Numbered from the stretch's first letter, positions 1-9,661 are shown. The stretch: DNA of 64,000 nt from JAHEFT01 sp963700705 (GCA_963700705.1 CAVOYQ010000021.1:124001-188000), one strand, 5' to 3'. Numbers and translations: made by a program. Notes: a model not told the origin generated them from the letters alone.

Positions 1-1074
1 TTACGCACCATCACCGAGGATCAGTTGCAAAAAGGCACGGTACTTTTTCCGGTCAGGGACGCCGAATGGTACATCCCCAAAGTTCCGCTGGGCGATTTCG
101 AGACGGGCGGGAAATCCGGCCAGGGCGACAGCTATTTCGTGGCGCCCAATCCGCCGTTTGGCGCAGTTTTCACGTACTACCTGGCTGAAGAAGTGAAAAT
201 GGCGAAGGAACAACGCCGCGAACGGGAGAAAAAGCTCGAAGAGCAGAAGGAAGACACGGCCTACCCCGGTTGGGACAAGCTGCGGGAGGAAGAAATCGAG
301 GAACCGCCCGCGATGATCCTGACGGTTACCAACGCCGAGGGGGAAGTGGTCAGGCGAGTCGAAGGACCGGTAAGCGCGGGTTTCCACCGGGTGGCCTGGG
401 ACCTGCGCTACCCGCTCTCCTCACCCTGGACACCAGAACCGGAAGGTGAAAACTACATGGAGGTCAAGGGCCCGCTGGCGCCGCCGGGAAGCTACCAGGT
501 CAGCCTGGCCCGGCGGATCAACGGCCAGTTGACCGACCTCGGCATGAGCGAATCCTTCGAGGTCAAATCCATCGCCGACCGTGGCCTGCCGGGCGCCCCC
601 CTTGACGAGGTGGCTGCTTTTGCCATTCGCCTGGACAACCTGAACCGGGAGGTTACCGGCGCCGGCGCCGCAGTGGCGGAATTGCTGGTTGAAACGCAGG
701 CCATCAAGGATACCCTGCTACGCTCAGGTGCGCCGATGGCGTTGCGCGAACAGGCCCGGTCGATTGAACTGGAATTGCTGGAAATGCAGCAAGCCCTGAA
801 AGGTAACGAGAAGCGGGCGTTGTATGGCGATCCGGGACCGGTCTCCGTCAGCAGCCGGCTGAATGCCGCCATCATGGGCACGTTCCGGTCAAGCTACGGC
901 CCGACCGCCACGCACCTTGAGGCGGTTGAAATCGCGGAAGCGCAATTCGCCGGTATCGAATCGGACCTGCAGCGCATCGTCGATGTGGAAATGCCGGCCC
1001 TGCGCAAGCAATTGGATGAATCCGGGGTTCCTTGGACACCCGGAAGAGGCGTACCCGGACCGGGAGTGGACTGA
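1..1074 (+). CDS. C-terminal part of a BNR/VPS10-like exported protein (5' end outside window)
   Basis: The reading frame is open from base 1, so the gene starts upstream. About 357 C-terminal residues are present. A charged helical stretch (about residues 60-85, rich in K/E/R) is followed by a beta-rich region with the phrase GFHRVAWDLRYP and then a helical C-terminus. In family terms this resembles the tail of large secreted 'glycosyl hydrolase'/sortilin-like BNR-repeat proteins common in marine Gammaproteobacteria. The repeats themselves would lie upstream and cannot be checked. The gene ends directly at the start codon of the TonB receptor, suggesting cotranscription. No substrate can be assigned. 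Confidence 0.6.
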   Translation, partial: LRTITEDQLQKGTVLFPVRDAEWYIPKVPLGDFETGGKSGQGDSYFVAPNPPFGAVFTYYLAEEVKMAKEQRREREKKLEEQKEDTAYPGWDKLREEEIEEPPAMILTVTNAEGEVVRRVEGPVSAGFHRVAWDLRYPLSSPWTPEPEGENYMEVKGPLAPPGSYQVSLARRINGQLTDLGMSESFEVKSIADRGLPGAPLDEVAAFAIRLDNLNREVTGAGAAVAELLVETQAIKDTLLRSGAPMALREQARSIELELLEMQQALKGNEKRALYGDPGPVSVSSRLNAAIMGTFRSSYGPTATHLEAVEIAEAQFAGIESDLQRIVDVEMPALRKQLDESGVPWTPGRGVPGPGVD

Positions 1075-3168
1075 TTGAACAGGTCTAAACGGGAGTGGCT
1101 TTTCACTCCCCTGATTGTTATCGCGCTGTCGGTTGCCACGCAGCCAGTTGGCGCCGCTGATGATGGCCTGGATCAAGCGGACAACCCGCTTGAAACGGTT
1201 ATTGTTACGGCCATGCGTTCCGAGGAGAACGTGTTGGACGTGACGGAGGCCATCACCGTGGTTGGCGCCGGAGCGGTGGACCGAAAAGGTCCGGATGTGC
1301 TGGCTGAAATGCTGCGCGGCCTGCCCGGCACGTATTTCCAACAAACCACTCCGGGCCAGGGCATCCCCATCATCCGCGGCCTGAAAGGATCGGAAGTCCT
1401 GCACCTGGTGGACGGGATGCGGCTCAACAACGCCTTTTTCCGAAACGCCCCGAACCAGTACCTTGCGCTGGTGGACGCTTATGCAACCGAACAGACCGAA
1501 GTCATCCGGGGGTCGGCGCCCTCGCTCTACGGCGCCGACGCCATGGGCGGCGTCGTGTTGGTTTTGACTCCGGAACCGGAACTCGAAGGTGGAAACTGGC
1601 AGACCGAAGGCCATTTTTACGGCACCTGGAACAGTGTCGATAACGGCCTGATCGGACGCCTGGGCCTGGCCACCGGGCGCCAGGGTAACGTGCTTTCCGG
1701 TGGCGTCACTTACCAGGACTATGGAGACCGCGAAACCGGCGGCGGCGAAACGCTTCCCAGCGCATACAAAGCGCAGGCCGCCGACCTCAAATGGCGCTAT
1801 AGCCTGGGCGACCGCTCGGAATTGATGTTATCAGCCCAATACCTCGAGCAACCCTCGACGCCGCGCGTGGATGAACTGGTGCCGGGGTACGGGCAGGACC
1901 ACCCGGGCTCGCTGCAATTTGAGTTCAAACCCAACCGCCGCGATTTTCTGCATGCGCGTTACCGGCTGGACAGTGACTCGAACTGGTTCGGCCGTATGGA
2001 GGTTCATGCGGCCCGGCAGGTGATCACTGACGACCGGACGACCCAGGACTGGGACAGCACGGTAATCACAACCGAGCAAAACGAAAGCCAGCTGGATGGT
2101 CTGACGTTGCAGTTCAATACACCCTGGGAAGGCGCCGGCGAATCCGGCAACGAGTTGGTCTGGGGCTTTGAATACTATACAGACGAAGTCACCAGCAGCC
2201 GTTCCCGGTTGGATTCCGAAACCGGCGAAAGCACCGCGGTGGCCGGTCGCTATCCCGACCAGTCCACGATGGACAGTGCGGCGGTGTACGCGTCGAATCG
2301 CTGGAAATGGGATCGCTTCAGCCTGGAAACCGGCCTGCGCTATAGCTGGTTTGAAATCTTCCTGCCCGCTTCGGCGGAACTGGAAGCCGCCAGCATAAGC
2401 CCGACGGATTTCACCGGCGACATCCACCTGAATTACGAGGCCGCGCCGGGTGTGCACCTGGTCAGCAACATGGGACGCGGGTTCCGGCCTCCGAATATCT
2501 TCGACCTCGGCACACTCGGGGCACGCCCCGGCAACCGGTTTAACGTCCCGAATACCAACCTGAAACCCGAAACCGTCTGGAGCTATGACGTCGGCGTCAA
2601 GACCTCGACCGGACGCTGGCAGGCAGAGGCTTTTGCCTGGTATTCCGACTACCGGGACAAAATCAGTTCACGCCTGACCGGCGAGGTCACCGACCAGGGA
2701 CGCCTGGTCGTTACCAGCGACAACCTGAACAAGGCCCAGCTATACGGTGTGGAATCGGGACTGCGTTTCCTGGCATCCCCAAAATGGGAGTTGTACGCAG
2801 TCGTAAACTACACCCGGGGCGAGGAAAGTGACCTGGAGTCGACCGTGCCCGCGGACCGCATGCCGCCGCTCAACGGCAGGCTTGGAATGGTATTCAAACC
2901 CGGCGACAGGTGGCGTTTCGAACCTTACCTGGATTTCGCCAGCCGCCAGGATCGGCTGAGCCCGCGGGATGAAGAGGACCCAAGGATCAACCCGGACGGC
3001 ACGCCAGGCTGGGGAACGCTGAACCTGCTGGCTTCCTGGCAGGCCAGCCCCTGGCTGGAGCTTGGCCTGCGCCTACAGAACGTGGCGGACAAAAATTATC
3101 GTGAACACGGCTCCGGCGTGGATGCGTCCGGCTTCAACGCCGGATTCTGGGTCAACGCTTTGTTCTGA
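1075..3168 (+). CDS. TonB-dependent outer-membrane receptor
   Basis: 697 residues. An N-terminal signal peptide (residues 1-27, ending VGA) is followed by a TonB-box-like ETVIVTA, a plug domain (about 45-165, with the typical IRGSAPSLYGADAMGG) and a beta-barrel ending in phenylalanine (WVNALF), as outer-membrane barrels do. The start is a TTG that abuts the stop of the preceding gene. It is preferred because the signal peptide begins immediately after it. It imports an unknown substrate using TonB energy; the plug phrase LVDGMRLNN is shared with haem/siderophore-type receptors but is not diagnostic. The 3' end overlaps the end of tadA, on the other strand, by 17 bases. Confidence 0.88.
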   Translation: MNRSKREWLFTPLIVIALSVATQPVGAADDGLDQADNPLETVIVTAMRSEENVLDVTEAITVVGAGAVDRKGPDVLAEMLRGLPGTYFQQTTPGQGIPIIRGLKGSEVLHLVDGMRLNNAFFRNAPNQYLALVDAYATEQTEVIRGSAPSLYGADAMGGVVLVLTPEPELEGGNWQTEGHFYGTWNSVDNGLIGRLGLATGRQGNVLSGGVTYQDYGDRETGGGETLPSAYKAQAADLKWRYSLGDRSELMLSAQYLEQPSTPRVDELVPGYGQDHPGSLQFEFKPNRRDFLHARYRLDSDSNWFGRMEVHAARQVITDDRTTQDWDSTVITTEQNESQLDGLTLQFNTPWEGAGESGNELVWGFEYYTDEVTSSRSRLDSETGESTAVAGRYPDQSTMDSAAVYASNRWKWDRFSLETGLRYSWFEIFLPASAELEAASISPTDFTGDIHLNYEAAPGVHLVSNMGRGFRPPNIFDLGTLGARPGNRFNVPNTNLKPETVWSYDVGVKTSTGRWQAEAFAWYSDYRDKISSRLTGEVTDQGRLVVTSDNLNKAQLYGVESGLRFLASPKWELYAVVNYTRGEESDLESTVPADRMPPLNGRLGMVFKPGDRWRFEPYLDFASRQDRLSPRDEEDPRINPDGTPGWGTLNLLASWQASPWLELGLRLQNVADKNYREHGSGVDASGFNAGFWVNALF

Positions 3169-3622
3169 AAAACTGCCTCAGTTGCTCGCTGCATTCCTCC
3201 CCCAGACAACCCCCATACACGTCCGGCACGTGATTGTGCCGCGGATCACCCAGCACCCCGAACACGCTTCCTGCGGCGCCGGTCTTGGGATCCGCCGCGC
3301 CGAAGACCACCCGGGCAAGTCGTGCATGGATCATCGCTCCTGCACACATGCAGCAGGGTTCCAGGGTCACGTACAGGGTACATTCCGGCAGTCGATAATT
3401 GCCAAGGCGCTCGCCGGCGGCACGTAAGGCCATGATCTCCGCGTGGGCCGAAGGGTCGTTGCTGGTGATCACCCGGTTCCAGCCTTCCCCGACCGGCACG
3501 TCCGCCAGGACAATCAGCGCGCCGACTGGAACTTCCCCCTCGCCTTCCGCCCGGCGCGCCAGTGCAATGGCCTGTTCCATCCAATGCCGGTCTGCCTGGG
3601 TAAACTGGGTTGAATCAATCAC
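3152..3622 (-). CDS. tadA: tRNA-specific adenosine deaminase
   Basis: 156 residues. This zinc deaminase converts A34 to inosine in tRNA-Arg(ACG). The signature is complete: H60-A-E62 (zinc ligand and proton shuttle) and P-C90-C-M-C93 (two zinc cysteines), followed by AGAMIHARL, the usual TadA context. Length is normal. It is the last gene of a minus-strand run guaB-guaA-oxygenase-tadA, 16 bases after the oxygenase. guaBA followed by tadA is a frequent gammaproteobacterial order. The 3' end overlaps the TonB receptor by 17 bases. Confidence 0.95.
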   Translation of the reverse strand: MIDSTQFTQADRHWMEQAIALARRAEGEGEVPVGALIVLADVPVGEGWNRVITSNDPSAHAEIMALRAAGERLGNYRLPECTLYVTLEPCCMCAGAMIHARLARVVFGAADPKTGAAGSVFGVLGDPRHNHVPDVYGGCLGEECSEQLRQFFRTKR

Positions 3623-3638
3623 GGTGAGTTACTGGGGC

Positions 3639-4706
3639 TCAGCGTTTTCCGGAAAGCAGCCTTTTGAACGCGCGTACCGGCGCCGTGATGCGCCAGGAGG
3701 TGGATGTTTCCATCTCATCCACCCGGTGACGCAGCGCCTGGATCATGCGGCCGGCTGATTTCAAATCGGTCGGGTACTCTTCCATGCGGAGTTTCAACGA
3801 AGCGCCGGGTGCACCACCGCGCCGGTGCTTGCTCAGCCCTGACTGCAAGGCCTGGATGTCCCGGTACAGCCGCTGCAGGTGTTGGTCCCTGCGCTTCAGC
3901 AGGCGCTTGATCTCAACGATGTCCCCATCCGTGAGTTCCATTCCGGACCGGAAGCGTTCCGGCAAATGCCGTTCCACGTAGATGGTTGAATGCTCATCCG
4001 CGGTTTCCTCCGCCGGCCGCGTCTCGGTGTAGTAGTAGACTGCGAATGATTTCCGCGAACGGTCCTTTCTCCCCTCGGGCAGGTCGATCCGGTTGAAACC
4101 ATGCCAGGACGATTCCGTTGTTTCAAAAATGACACAACGGTTCATCAGCGGCGAAACCGTGACGATTTCATCTTCGCCGGGTTCCAGGTACGGGTCCCGG
4201 TGAAGCTGGAGCGAGCCGCCCCAGGCATCTTCCCAACCCTCGTTCAGATAGATGATCAGGTTGAGCCGCCGGTGTTTGCCGGTGACCGGGTGGTAGTTGA
4301 AATCGATGTGCGGATCGAGATCCTGGCCATCCCGGTTCTCATGCGTTCCGCCGCCGAAATAGAACGGGTCGTAAAGCAGACCGTCTATGCCGGTAATTTT
4401 TTCCACCAGGTCCAGGAAGCCTGCATGCCGCACCAGGTCATCCATTTCCCGGAAGGCGCTTCCCAGCGTGCGCACCGTTTCCCGGGTGGATTTCCCGCCG
4501 ACCTGCTCGTTTTCATTGATGGCGGTTGCCTCGCTGAATTCCGGGAACTGCCGGCAGATTTCGCTACAAAACGCCGGGGTCAGAAAATCATCGATCACAA
4601 CGTGACGGAACGGTCTGGCATCCGCGAAAGACCGGGCCAGTCCCGGCGCCGCGTCCACAACACCAGAATTGACGAAATCCCCTGGCTTGAAGTCGTCAGC
4701 GGACAC
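3639..4706 (-). CDS. 2-oxoglutarate/Fe(II)-dependent oxygenase with coiled-coil tail
   Basis: 355 residues. The double-stranded beta-helix core carries the iron triad H133-x-D135 and H202, with a candidate 2-oxoglutarate arginine near 218 (RKSFAVYYY), as in prolyl-4-hydroxylase-like enzymes. The C-terminal 100 residues add a basic, probably coiled-coil helix (about 260-285) and end in SWRITAPVRAFKRLL. A similar S-W-R-x-T-A-P tail occurs at the end of many glycosyltransferases and surface-polysaccharide proteins. The substrate is unknown: a protein side chain, glycan or small molecule is possible. It lies 4 bases after guaA and 16 before tadA, so it should be cotranscribed with them. Confidence 0.8.
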   Translation of the reverse strand: MSADDFKPGDFVNSGVVDAAPGLARSFADARPFRHVVIDDFLTPAFCSEICRQFPEFSEATAINENEQVGGKSTRETVRTLGSAFREMDDLVRHAGFLDLVEKITGIDGLLYDPFYFGGGTHENRDGQDLDPHIDFNYHPVTGKHRRLNLIIYLNEGWEDAWGGSLQLHRDPYLEPGEDEIVTVSPLMNRCVIFETTESSWHGFNRIDLPEGRKDRSRKSFAVYYYTETRPAEETADEHSTIYVERHLPERFRSGMELTDGDIVEIKRLLKRRDQHLQRLYRDIQALQSGLSKHRRGGAPGASLKLRMEEYPTDLKSAGRMIQALRHRVDEMETSTSWRITAPVRAFKRLLSGKR

Positions 4707-4710
4707 GGCC

Positions 4711-6288
4711 TCATTCCCACTCTATGGTCGCGGGCGGTTTCCCAGAAATATCATAAACAACACGCGATATTCCATTGATTTCATTAGCTATTCTTAACGA
4801 AACCAGTTCCAGGAATTCGTAAGGCAGGCGCGCCCACTTGGCCGTCATGAAATCCACGGTTTCAACCGCCCTGAGGGCGACGACGTACTCGTAGCGGCGC
4901 TGGTCCCCGGTCACCCCGACCGACTTGACCGGAAGAAAAACGGCAAACGCCTGGCTGACCTTGTCGTAGAGGCCATGCCTCAATAACTCTTCAATAAAAA
5001 TGTGATCCGCACGCGCCAGCAAATCCACGTACTCCTCCTTCACCTCGCCGAGGATGCGCACCCCCAGGCCCGGGCCCGGAAACGGGTGGCGGTAAACCAT
5101 CTCACGCGGCAAGCCCAGCTCGATCCCGATCCTGCGCACTTCGTCCTTGAACAGTTCGCGCAGCGGCTCAACCAGTTCCATCTTCATGTAATCGGGCAAT
5201 CCGCCGACGTTGTGGTGTGATTTGATCACGTGAGCCTTACCGGTCTTGCCACCGGCTGACTCGATCACATCGGGATAGATGGTCCCCTGCGCCAGCCATT
5301 TCGCGTCCCCCATCGCCCTGGCCTGTTCTTCGAAAACATCGATGAACATGTTGCCGATGACCTTGCGCTTCTTCTCCGGATCGGTCACGCCTTTGAGCGC
5401 CGAAAGGAACCGTTCGCGCGCGTCGACCTTGATCACGTGAACGCCCATATGCTGCGCAAAGGTCGCCATGACCTGTTCGGGTTCCCTGTAACGCAACATG
5501 CCGGTGTCGACGAATATACAGGTCAGTTGTTCACCGATGGCCCGGTGCAGCAGGGCCGCAACCACGCTGGAATCCACCCCACCGGACAGGCCAAGAATCA
5601 CGTGGTCGCCTCCCACCAGCGCGCGGACCCGGTCGATGCTGTCCCTGATGATGTTTTCCGCCGTCCAGGCTTCCTCGCAACCGCAAATATTGTGCACGAA
5701 GCGTTCCAGTATCCGCCGGCCCTGGACCGTGTGGGTCACTTCAGGATGGAACTGGATTCCGTAAAAGCCCCGGCCGTCATCGGCGATGGCGGCAATCGGC
5801 GCAGAGTCGGTGCGGGCCAACAGTTCGAACCCGGCGGGCAGATCCACCACCTTGTCACCGTGACTCATCCAGACATCCAGCAGCGGACTGCCGTCCGTCG
5901 CGACGTGATCCTCGATGTTCTGCAGCAAACGCGAAGGCTGGACTACCGAAACCTGTGCATAGCCGAACTCCTTCAAGGAAGAAGGCGCCACGGTTCCACC
6001 CAGTTGGGCGGCCATGGTATGAAGCCCGTAACAGATGCCCAGGACCGGGACATTCATCTCGAAAACGAGGTCGGGCGCTCTCGGGCCGTCCTCGGCGTGC
6101 ACGGACTCGGGTCCCCCGGAAAGGATGATTCCCTTGGGGGCAAATTTGAGAATATCGCCGGAATTGCTGTCCCAGGGCCAGATTTCGCAATACACGCCGA
6201 TTTCCCGGACGCGCCGGGCAATGAGCTGGGTGTACTGGGAGCCGAAATCCAGGATCAGGATTCGATGGAGATGGATGTCGTTTTGCAT
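4711..6288 (-). CDS. guaA: GMP synthase (glutamine-hydrolysing)
   Basis: 525 residues when started at the ATG at 6288, the same length as E. coli GuaA. The open frame runs further 5', but that part lies inside guaB and a GAGGT ribosome site sits before 6288. The N-terminal class I amidotransferase has catalytic C86 (GICYG) and H181/E183 (FHPE). The ATP-pyrophosphatase domain follows with the P-loop SGGVDSS (235-241) and the C-terminal dimerisation domain ends normally (TIEWE). It converts XMP to GMP, the second step after GuaB, which ends 10 bases upstream. Confidence 0.97.
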   Translation of the reverse strand: MQNDIHLHRILILDFGSQYTQLIARRVREIGVYCEIWPWDSNSGDILKFAPKGIILSGGPESVHAEDGPRAPDLVFEMNVPVLGICYGLHTMAAQLGGTVAPSSLKEFGYAQVSVVQPSRLLQNIEDHVATDGSPLLDVWMSHGDKVVDLPAGFELLARTDSAPIAAIADDGRGFYGIQFHPEVTHTVQGRRILERFVHNICGCEEAWTAENIIRDSIDRVRALVGGDHVILGLSGGVDSSVVAALLHRAIGEQLTCIFVDTGMLRYREPEQVMATFAQHMGVHVIKVDARERFLSALKGVTDPEKKRKVIGNMFIDVFEEQARAMGDAKWLAQGTIYPDVIESAGGKTGKAHVIKSHHNVGGLPDYMKMELVEPLRELFKDEVRRIGIELGLPREMVYRHPFPGPGLGVRILGEVKEEYVDLLARADHIFIEELLRHGLYDKVSQAFAVFLPVKSVGVTGDQRRYEYVVALRAVETVDFMTAKWARLPYEFLELVSLRIANEINGISRVVYDISGKPPATIEWE

Positions 6289-6298
6289 GGTAAAGACC

Positions 6299-7756
6299 TC
6301 AGGACATCTTGTAGTTGGGCGCTTCCTTGGTAATCTGCACATCGTGTGCATGGCTTTCCGTGACACCCGCGCCGGTAATTCGTACGAACCGGGATTCGGT
6401 GCGGAACTTGTCTATGGTCTCACACCCCATGTAGCCCATCGAGGACCGCAGGCCACCCAGCAACTGGTGTATCACGCCGGACAATGCTCCCTTGTAGGGC
6501 ACCCGCCCTTCGATGCCTTCCGGCACGAGCTTTTCGGCGGAAACATCGTGCTGGAAATAACGGTCTTTCGAGCCGGCCTGCATCGCACCCATCGATCCCA
6601 TGCCACGGTAGGACTTGTACGAGCGGCCCTGGAACAATTCGACCTCGCCGGGCGCTTCTTCGGTTCCGGCGAACAGCCCGCCAATCATCACGGTCCAGGC
6701 GCCGGCAGCAATGGCCTTGGCAAAATCCCCGGAAAAACGGATGCCGCCGTCCGCGATCAGCGGTACGCCGCTGTCTTTCAGCGCCGCTGCAACATTGGCG
6801 ACGGCAGTGACCTGCGGAACGCCGACCCCGGCGACCATCCGGGTGGTGCAGATCGATCCGGGGCCCTGGCCCACCTTGACACCGTCGACGCCGGCCTCAA
6901 CCAGCGCCAGCGCACCTTCACCGGTGGTGACGTTTCCACCGATGACCTGCACATCCGGAAAATTCTTTTTGACCCAACGGATGCGGTCCAGCACGCCCCG
7001 GGTGTGTCCGTGGGCGGTGTCAACGACAATCACGTCGACATGCGCACTGACCAGCGCGGTCACCCGGTCCTCGGTATCGCCGCCGACGCCAACCGCGGCA
7101 GCAACCAGCAAACGCTCCTGCGAATCCTTGGCCGCGTTCGGATAATCGGTCGACTTCTGAATGTCCTTGACGGTGATCAGGCCGCGCAACTCGAAACGGT
7201 CGTTGACCACCAGCACTTTTTCAATCCGGTGCTTGTGCAGCAGGTTCAGCACTTCGTCCTGGCTGGCGTTTTCCCTGACCGTGACGAGGTCCCCTTTTCC
7301 CGTCATGATGTTGCGTACCGGATCATCCAGGCGTTTTTCAAACCGCATGTCCCGGCTGGTGACGATACCGACCAGCTCATTGCCATCAACGACCGGCACG
7401 CCGGAGATATTGTGACGGCGCGTGATGTCCTGCACCTCCCGGATGGTGGTATTAGGATTGACCGTGATGGGGTCCTTGATCACACCCGCTTCGTATTTCT
7501 TCACGGTCTGAACCTGTGCAGCCTGCTTTTCCAGTGACATGTTCTTATGCACGACGCCGATTCCGCCTTCCTGGGCCATCGCAATCGCGAGGCGCGCCTC
7601 GGTGACGGTGTCCATGGCCGCGGACATCAACGGCGCATTCAGGCTGATTTCCTGTGTCAGGCGGGTCCGGAGATTGACGTCCCCCGGCAATACCTGCGAG
7701 TAAGCGGGCACGAGGGAAACGTCGTCGAAGGTAAGGGCTTCACCGATTAACTGCAT
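6299..7756 (-). CDS. guaB: Inosine-5'-monophosphate dehydrogenase
   Basis: 485 residues, full length. The TIM barrel is interrupted by a CBS pair (about residues 95-205). The catalytic loop GPGSICTTR places the nucleophile at C303, and the flap region reads YRGMGSMGAM. It oxidises IMP to XMP with NAD+, the committed step to GMP. First gene of the guaB-guaA-oxygenase-tadA run. Its ribosome site (CAGGAGAA) lies just downstream of a GC-rich hairpin with a short T run in the leader, and a consensus -10 lies further upstream, so leader-level control is conceivable. Confidence 0.97.
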   Translation of the reverse strand: MQLIGEALTFDDVSLVPAYSQVLPGDVNLRTRLTQEISLNAPLMSAAMDTVTEARLAIAMAQEGGIGVVHKNMSLEKQAAQVQTVKKYEAGVIKDPITVNPNTTIREVQDITRRHNISGVPVVDGNELVGIVTSRDMRFEKRLDDPVRNIMTGKGDLVTVRENASQDEVLNLLHKHRIEKVLVVNDRFELRGLITVKDIQKSTDYPNAAKDSQERLLVAAAVGVGGDTEDRVTALVSAHVDVIVVDTAHGHTRGVLDRIRWVKKNFPDVQVIGGNVTTGEGALALVEAGVDGVKVGQGPGSICTTRMVAGVGVPQVTAVANVAAALKDSGVPLIADGGIRFSGDFAKAIAAGAWTVMIGGLFAGTEEAPGEVELFQGRSYKSYRGMGSMGAMQAGSKDRYFQHDVSAEKLVPEGIEGRVPYKGALSGVIHQLLGGLRSSMGYMGCETIDKFRTESRFVRITGAGVTESHAHDVQITKEAPNYKMS

Positions 7757-7774
7757 GCTGGATGTTCTCCTGTG

Positions 7775-7800
7775 GCAAAACGCCCGGTAGGGGCCGGGCG
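7775..7800 (-). terminator. Terminator-like hairpin in the guaB leader
   Basis: On the minus strand a perfect 7-bp stem CGCCCGG/CCGGGCG (7781-7787 with 7794-7800, loop of 6) is followed by TTTT (7777-7780) and then, about 6 bases later, the guaB ribosome site. It could terminate read-through from the upstream amidohydrolase gene or act as an attenuator for guaB. An upstream copy of the 5' arm (7806-7813) can pair with the same 3' arm. The T run is short. Confidence 0.5.
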
Positions 7801-7827
7801 AGACTTACCGGGCAAGTTAATCGATTA

Positions 7828-7856
7828 ATTATATCTTGGCCGGAGTTTTATTGAAA
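7828..7856 (-). promoter_or_regulatory. Putative sigma-70 promoter of guaBA with palindrome at the start site
   Basis: Minus strand: a perfect -10 TATAAT (7828-7833) with a weak -35 TTTCAA (7851-7856) at 17 bases. The predicted start near 7821 falls inside a perfect 12-base palindrome TTAATCGATTAA (7817-7828), a possible operator. The predicted leader is about 65 bases and contains the hairpin at 7781-7800. Confidence 0.5.
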
Positions 7857-7891
7857 TCGCTGCAGCCGTTTCTTTACGGGTTCCCTGCCCC

Positions 7892-9616
7892 TCAGCGCGT
7901 AAATACACGCTGGCCATCGACCCAGGTCTCCAACACGCGGACAACGGGAATCTCCTCGACCGGAACGTGCATGATGTCACGGTCCAGAACGATGAAATCG
8001 GCACGCTTACCGGCTTCCAGTGAGCCGGTCTGTTGCTCCATGAATCCGGCATAGGCTGCACCGAGTGTGAAAGCCCTGATGGCCTCTTCCCGGCTCAACC
8101 GCTCTGCGGGTATCCAGCCGCCGTCCGGCCAGCCCTCGAGGTCCTGCCGCGTTACCGCCGCGTAGATTCCGAGCATCGGGTTGACCTGTTCCACCGGAAA
8201 GTCGGAACCAAAAGCCAGCCGTGCGCCGCTTTGCAGCAGGCTCTGCCAGGCATAGGCCCCGGCCAGGCGGTTCTCACCGAGACGTTCACCCGCCCAGTAC
8301 ATATCACTGGTAGCGTGGATGGGCTGCATCGCGGCGATCACGCCCAGTGCCGCGAACCGGGGAATGTCATCGGGGTTCAGAATCTGCGCATGCTCGATGC
8401 GGTGCCTGCCGGGATTTTCAGGAAACTGCGCCATCGCGCGTTCGTAGGCGTCGAGAACCTGCCGGTTGGCCGCATCGCCAATGGCATGAACACCCGCCTG
8501 CAGTCCGCAGGAGAAAACGCGGTTCATCGCGGCCTCCATTTCGTCCGCGCTCATGAACATCAATCCACGGTTGCCCGGATCGTCGCTGTAGTCGGCCAGC
8601 AGCGCCGCACCCCGACTGCCGAGGGCGCCATCGGCATAGAGCTTGACCGCCCGCATTTCGAGGCGGCCGGACGGATCACTCAGCGGTCCCTGTTCACACA
8701 ACCAGTCACTGGTTTCGCCGATACCGTCCGCCATGGCATAAACACGTACCGGAAACGAGCCGGCGGCAATTTTCGCCTGGTACAAGCGGATGACGCCGCG
8801 ATCAATGCCGGGATCATGAACGCCGGTCAGGCCCAGGCTGACCAGGGTATTGGTCGCCAGGTCCAGCGCCGCATCGATCAGTTCGGGCGATGTTTCCGGA
8901 ACAGCCTGTTCAACAAATTCCATGGCGCCATCGACGAATATGCCGGTGGGCTCGCCCTGCTCGTCCCGGTCGAATGAACCCCCCTTGCGGTTGCCAGTCA
9001 CCGGACAGGTCCCTGTCGGATTGCGCGATGGCCAGGCTGTTTGCCCAGGCTGCATGACCATCGATCCGCCTCAGCCAGACCGGACGGTCGGGGAACTCCG
9101 CATCGAGGTCGGCCCGGTCCGGAAAGGCCTGCTCCGGCCAGTCGTTCTGATCCCAGCCCCGGCCGAGCAGCCATTCGCCTTCCGGAAGGTCCGCCGCGAA
9201 TTCCCGCAGCCGGTTCATGACGTCCGCCTTGCCGGTCGTGCCGGTCAGGTCAGCGCGGGTGAAAGACTGGGCGAGACCATACAGATGACCGTGCGAGTCA
9301 ATCAAGCCCGGCAACACGGTCTTTCCCTGCAAATCGATCTGCATGGCTCCGGCAGTAGGTTTCCGCCATGGGCTCATTGTCTCCGATCGCCAGGATCTCC
9401 CCGCTGTCGCTGAACGCCATCGAGCCCGACTCGACCAGGGTGTTGCCCGCATCAAACGTGTAAATCCGGGCGTTGCGGATCATCGTTATGGCGCCTCCCC
9501 CGGCCGCCTCGCCTGCCACGGGAGCCGGCATATCCTGTTGTCCGCAAGCACCCAGCCACGACGAGGTTTGCCAGGAACACGGCAAGAACGGTCAAACGGA
9601 TTATCATTTTTTTCAT
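7892..9616 (-). CDS. Exported amidohydrolase of the YtcJ type (three frame breaks)
   Basis: About 574 residues once three frame breaks are closed. The start at 9616 opens with MKKMIIRL and a lipoprotein-type signal with a lipobox cysteine (AGC or LGAC, depending on where the break lies). Next come an N-terminal beta domain (RIYTFDAGN), the metal-binding GLIDSHGHL, a middle helical part (GWDQNDWPE), HRIEHAQIL, the aspartate motif AFGSDFPVE and the C-terminal GKRADFIVLD. This is the metal-dependent hydrolase superfamily, subgroup of imidazolonepropionase-like/YtcJ enzymes; the substrate is unknown. The breaks lie near 9560 and 9345 and at a C6 run at 8979-8984, where five bases restore the frame. 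Net length is a multiple of three, as three single insertions would give. Divergent from xseA by 45 bases. Confidence 0.78.
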
Positions 9617-9661
9617 CACGGCACCCATGCGTTTTCCAGCGTTGGAGTTTATCATCACCCG

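Noticed and set aside
4101..7537. Long plus-strand open frames opposite the oxygenase, guaA and guaB
   Set aside because: High-GC antisense shadows; the minus-strand proteins are complete and recognisable, and the antisense products show no family pattern.
7892..9616. Calling the amidohydrolase a pseudogene
   Set aside because: All catalytic blocks are present across the frames, the net length is a multiple of three, and the breaks resemble those in essential genes of the same window.
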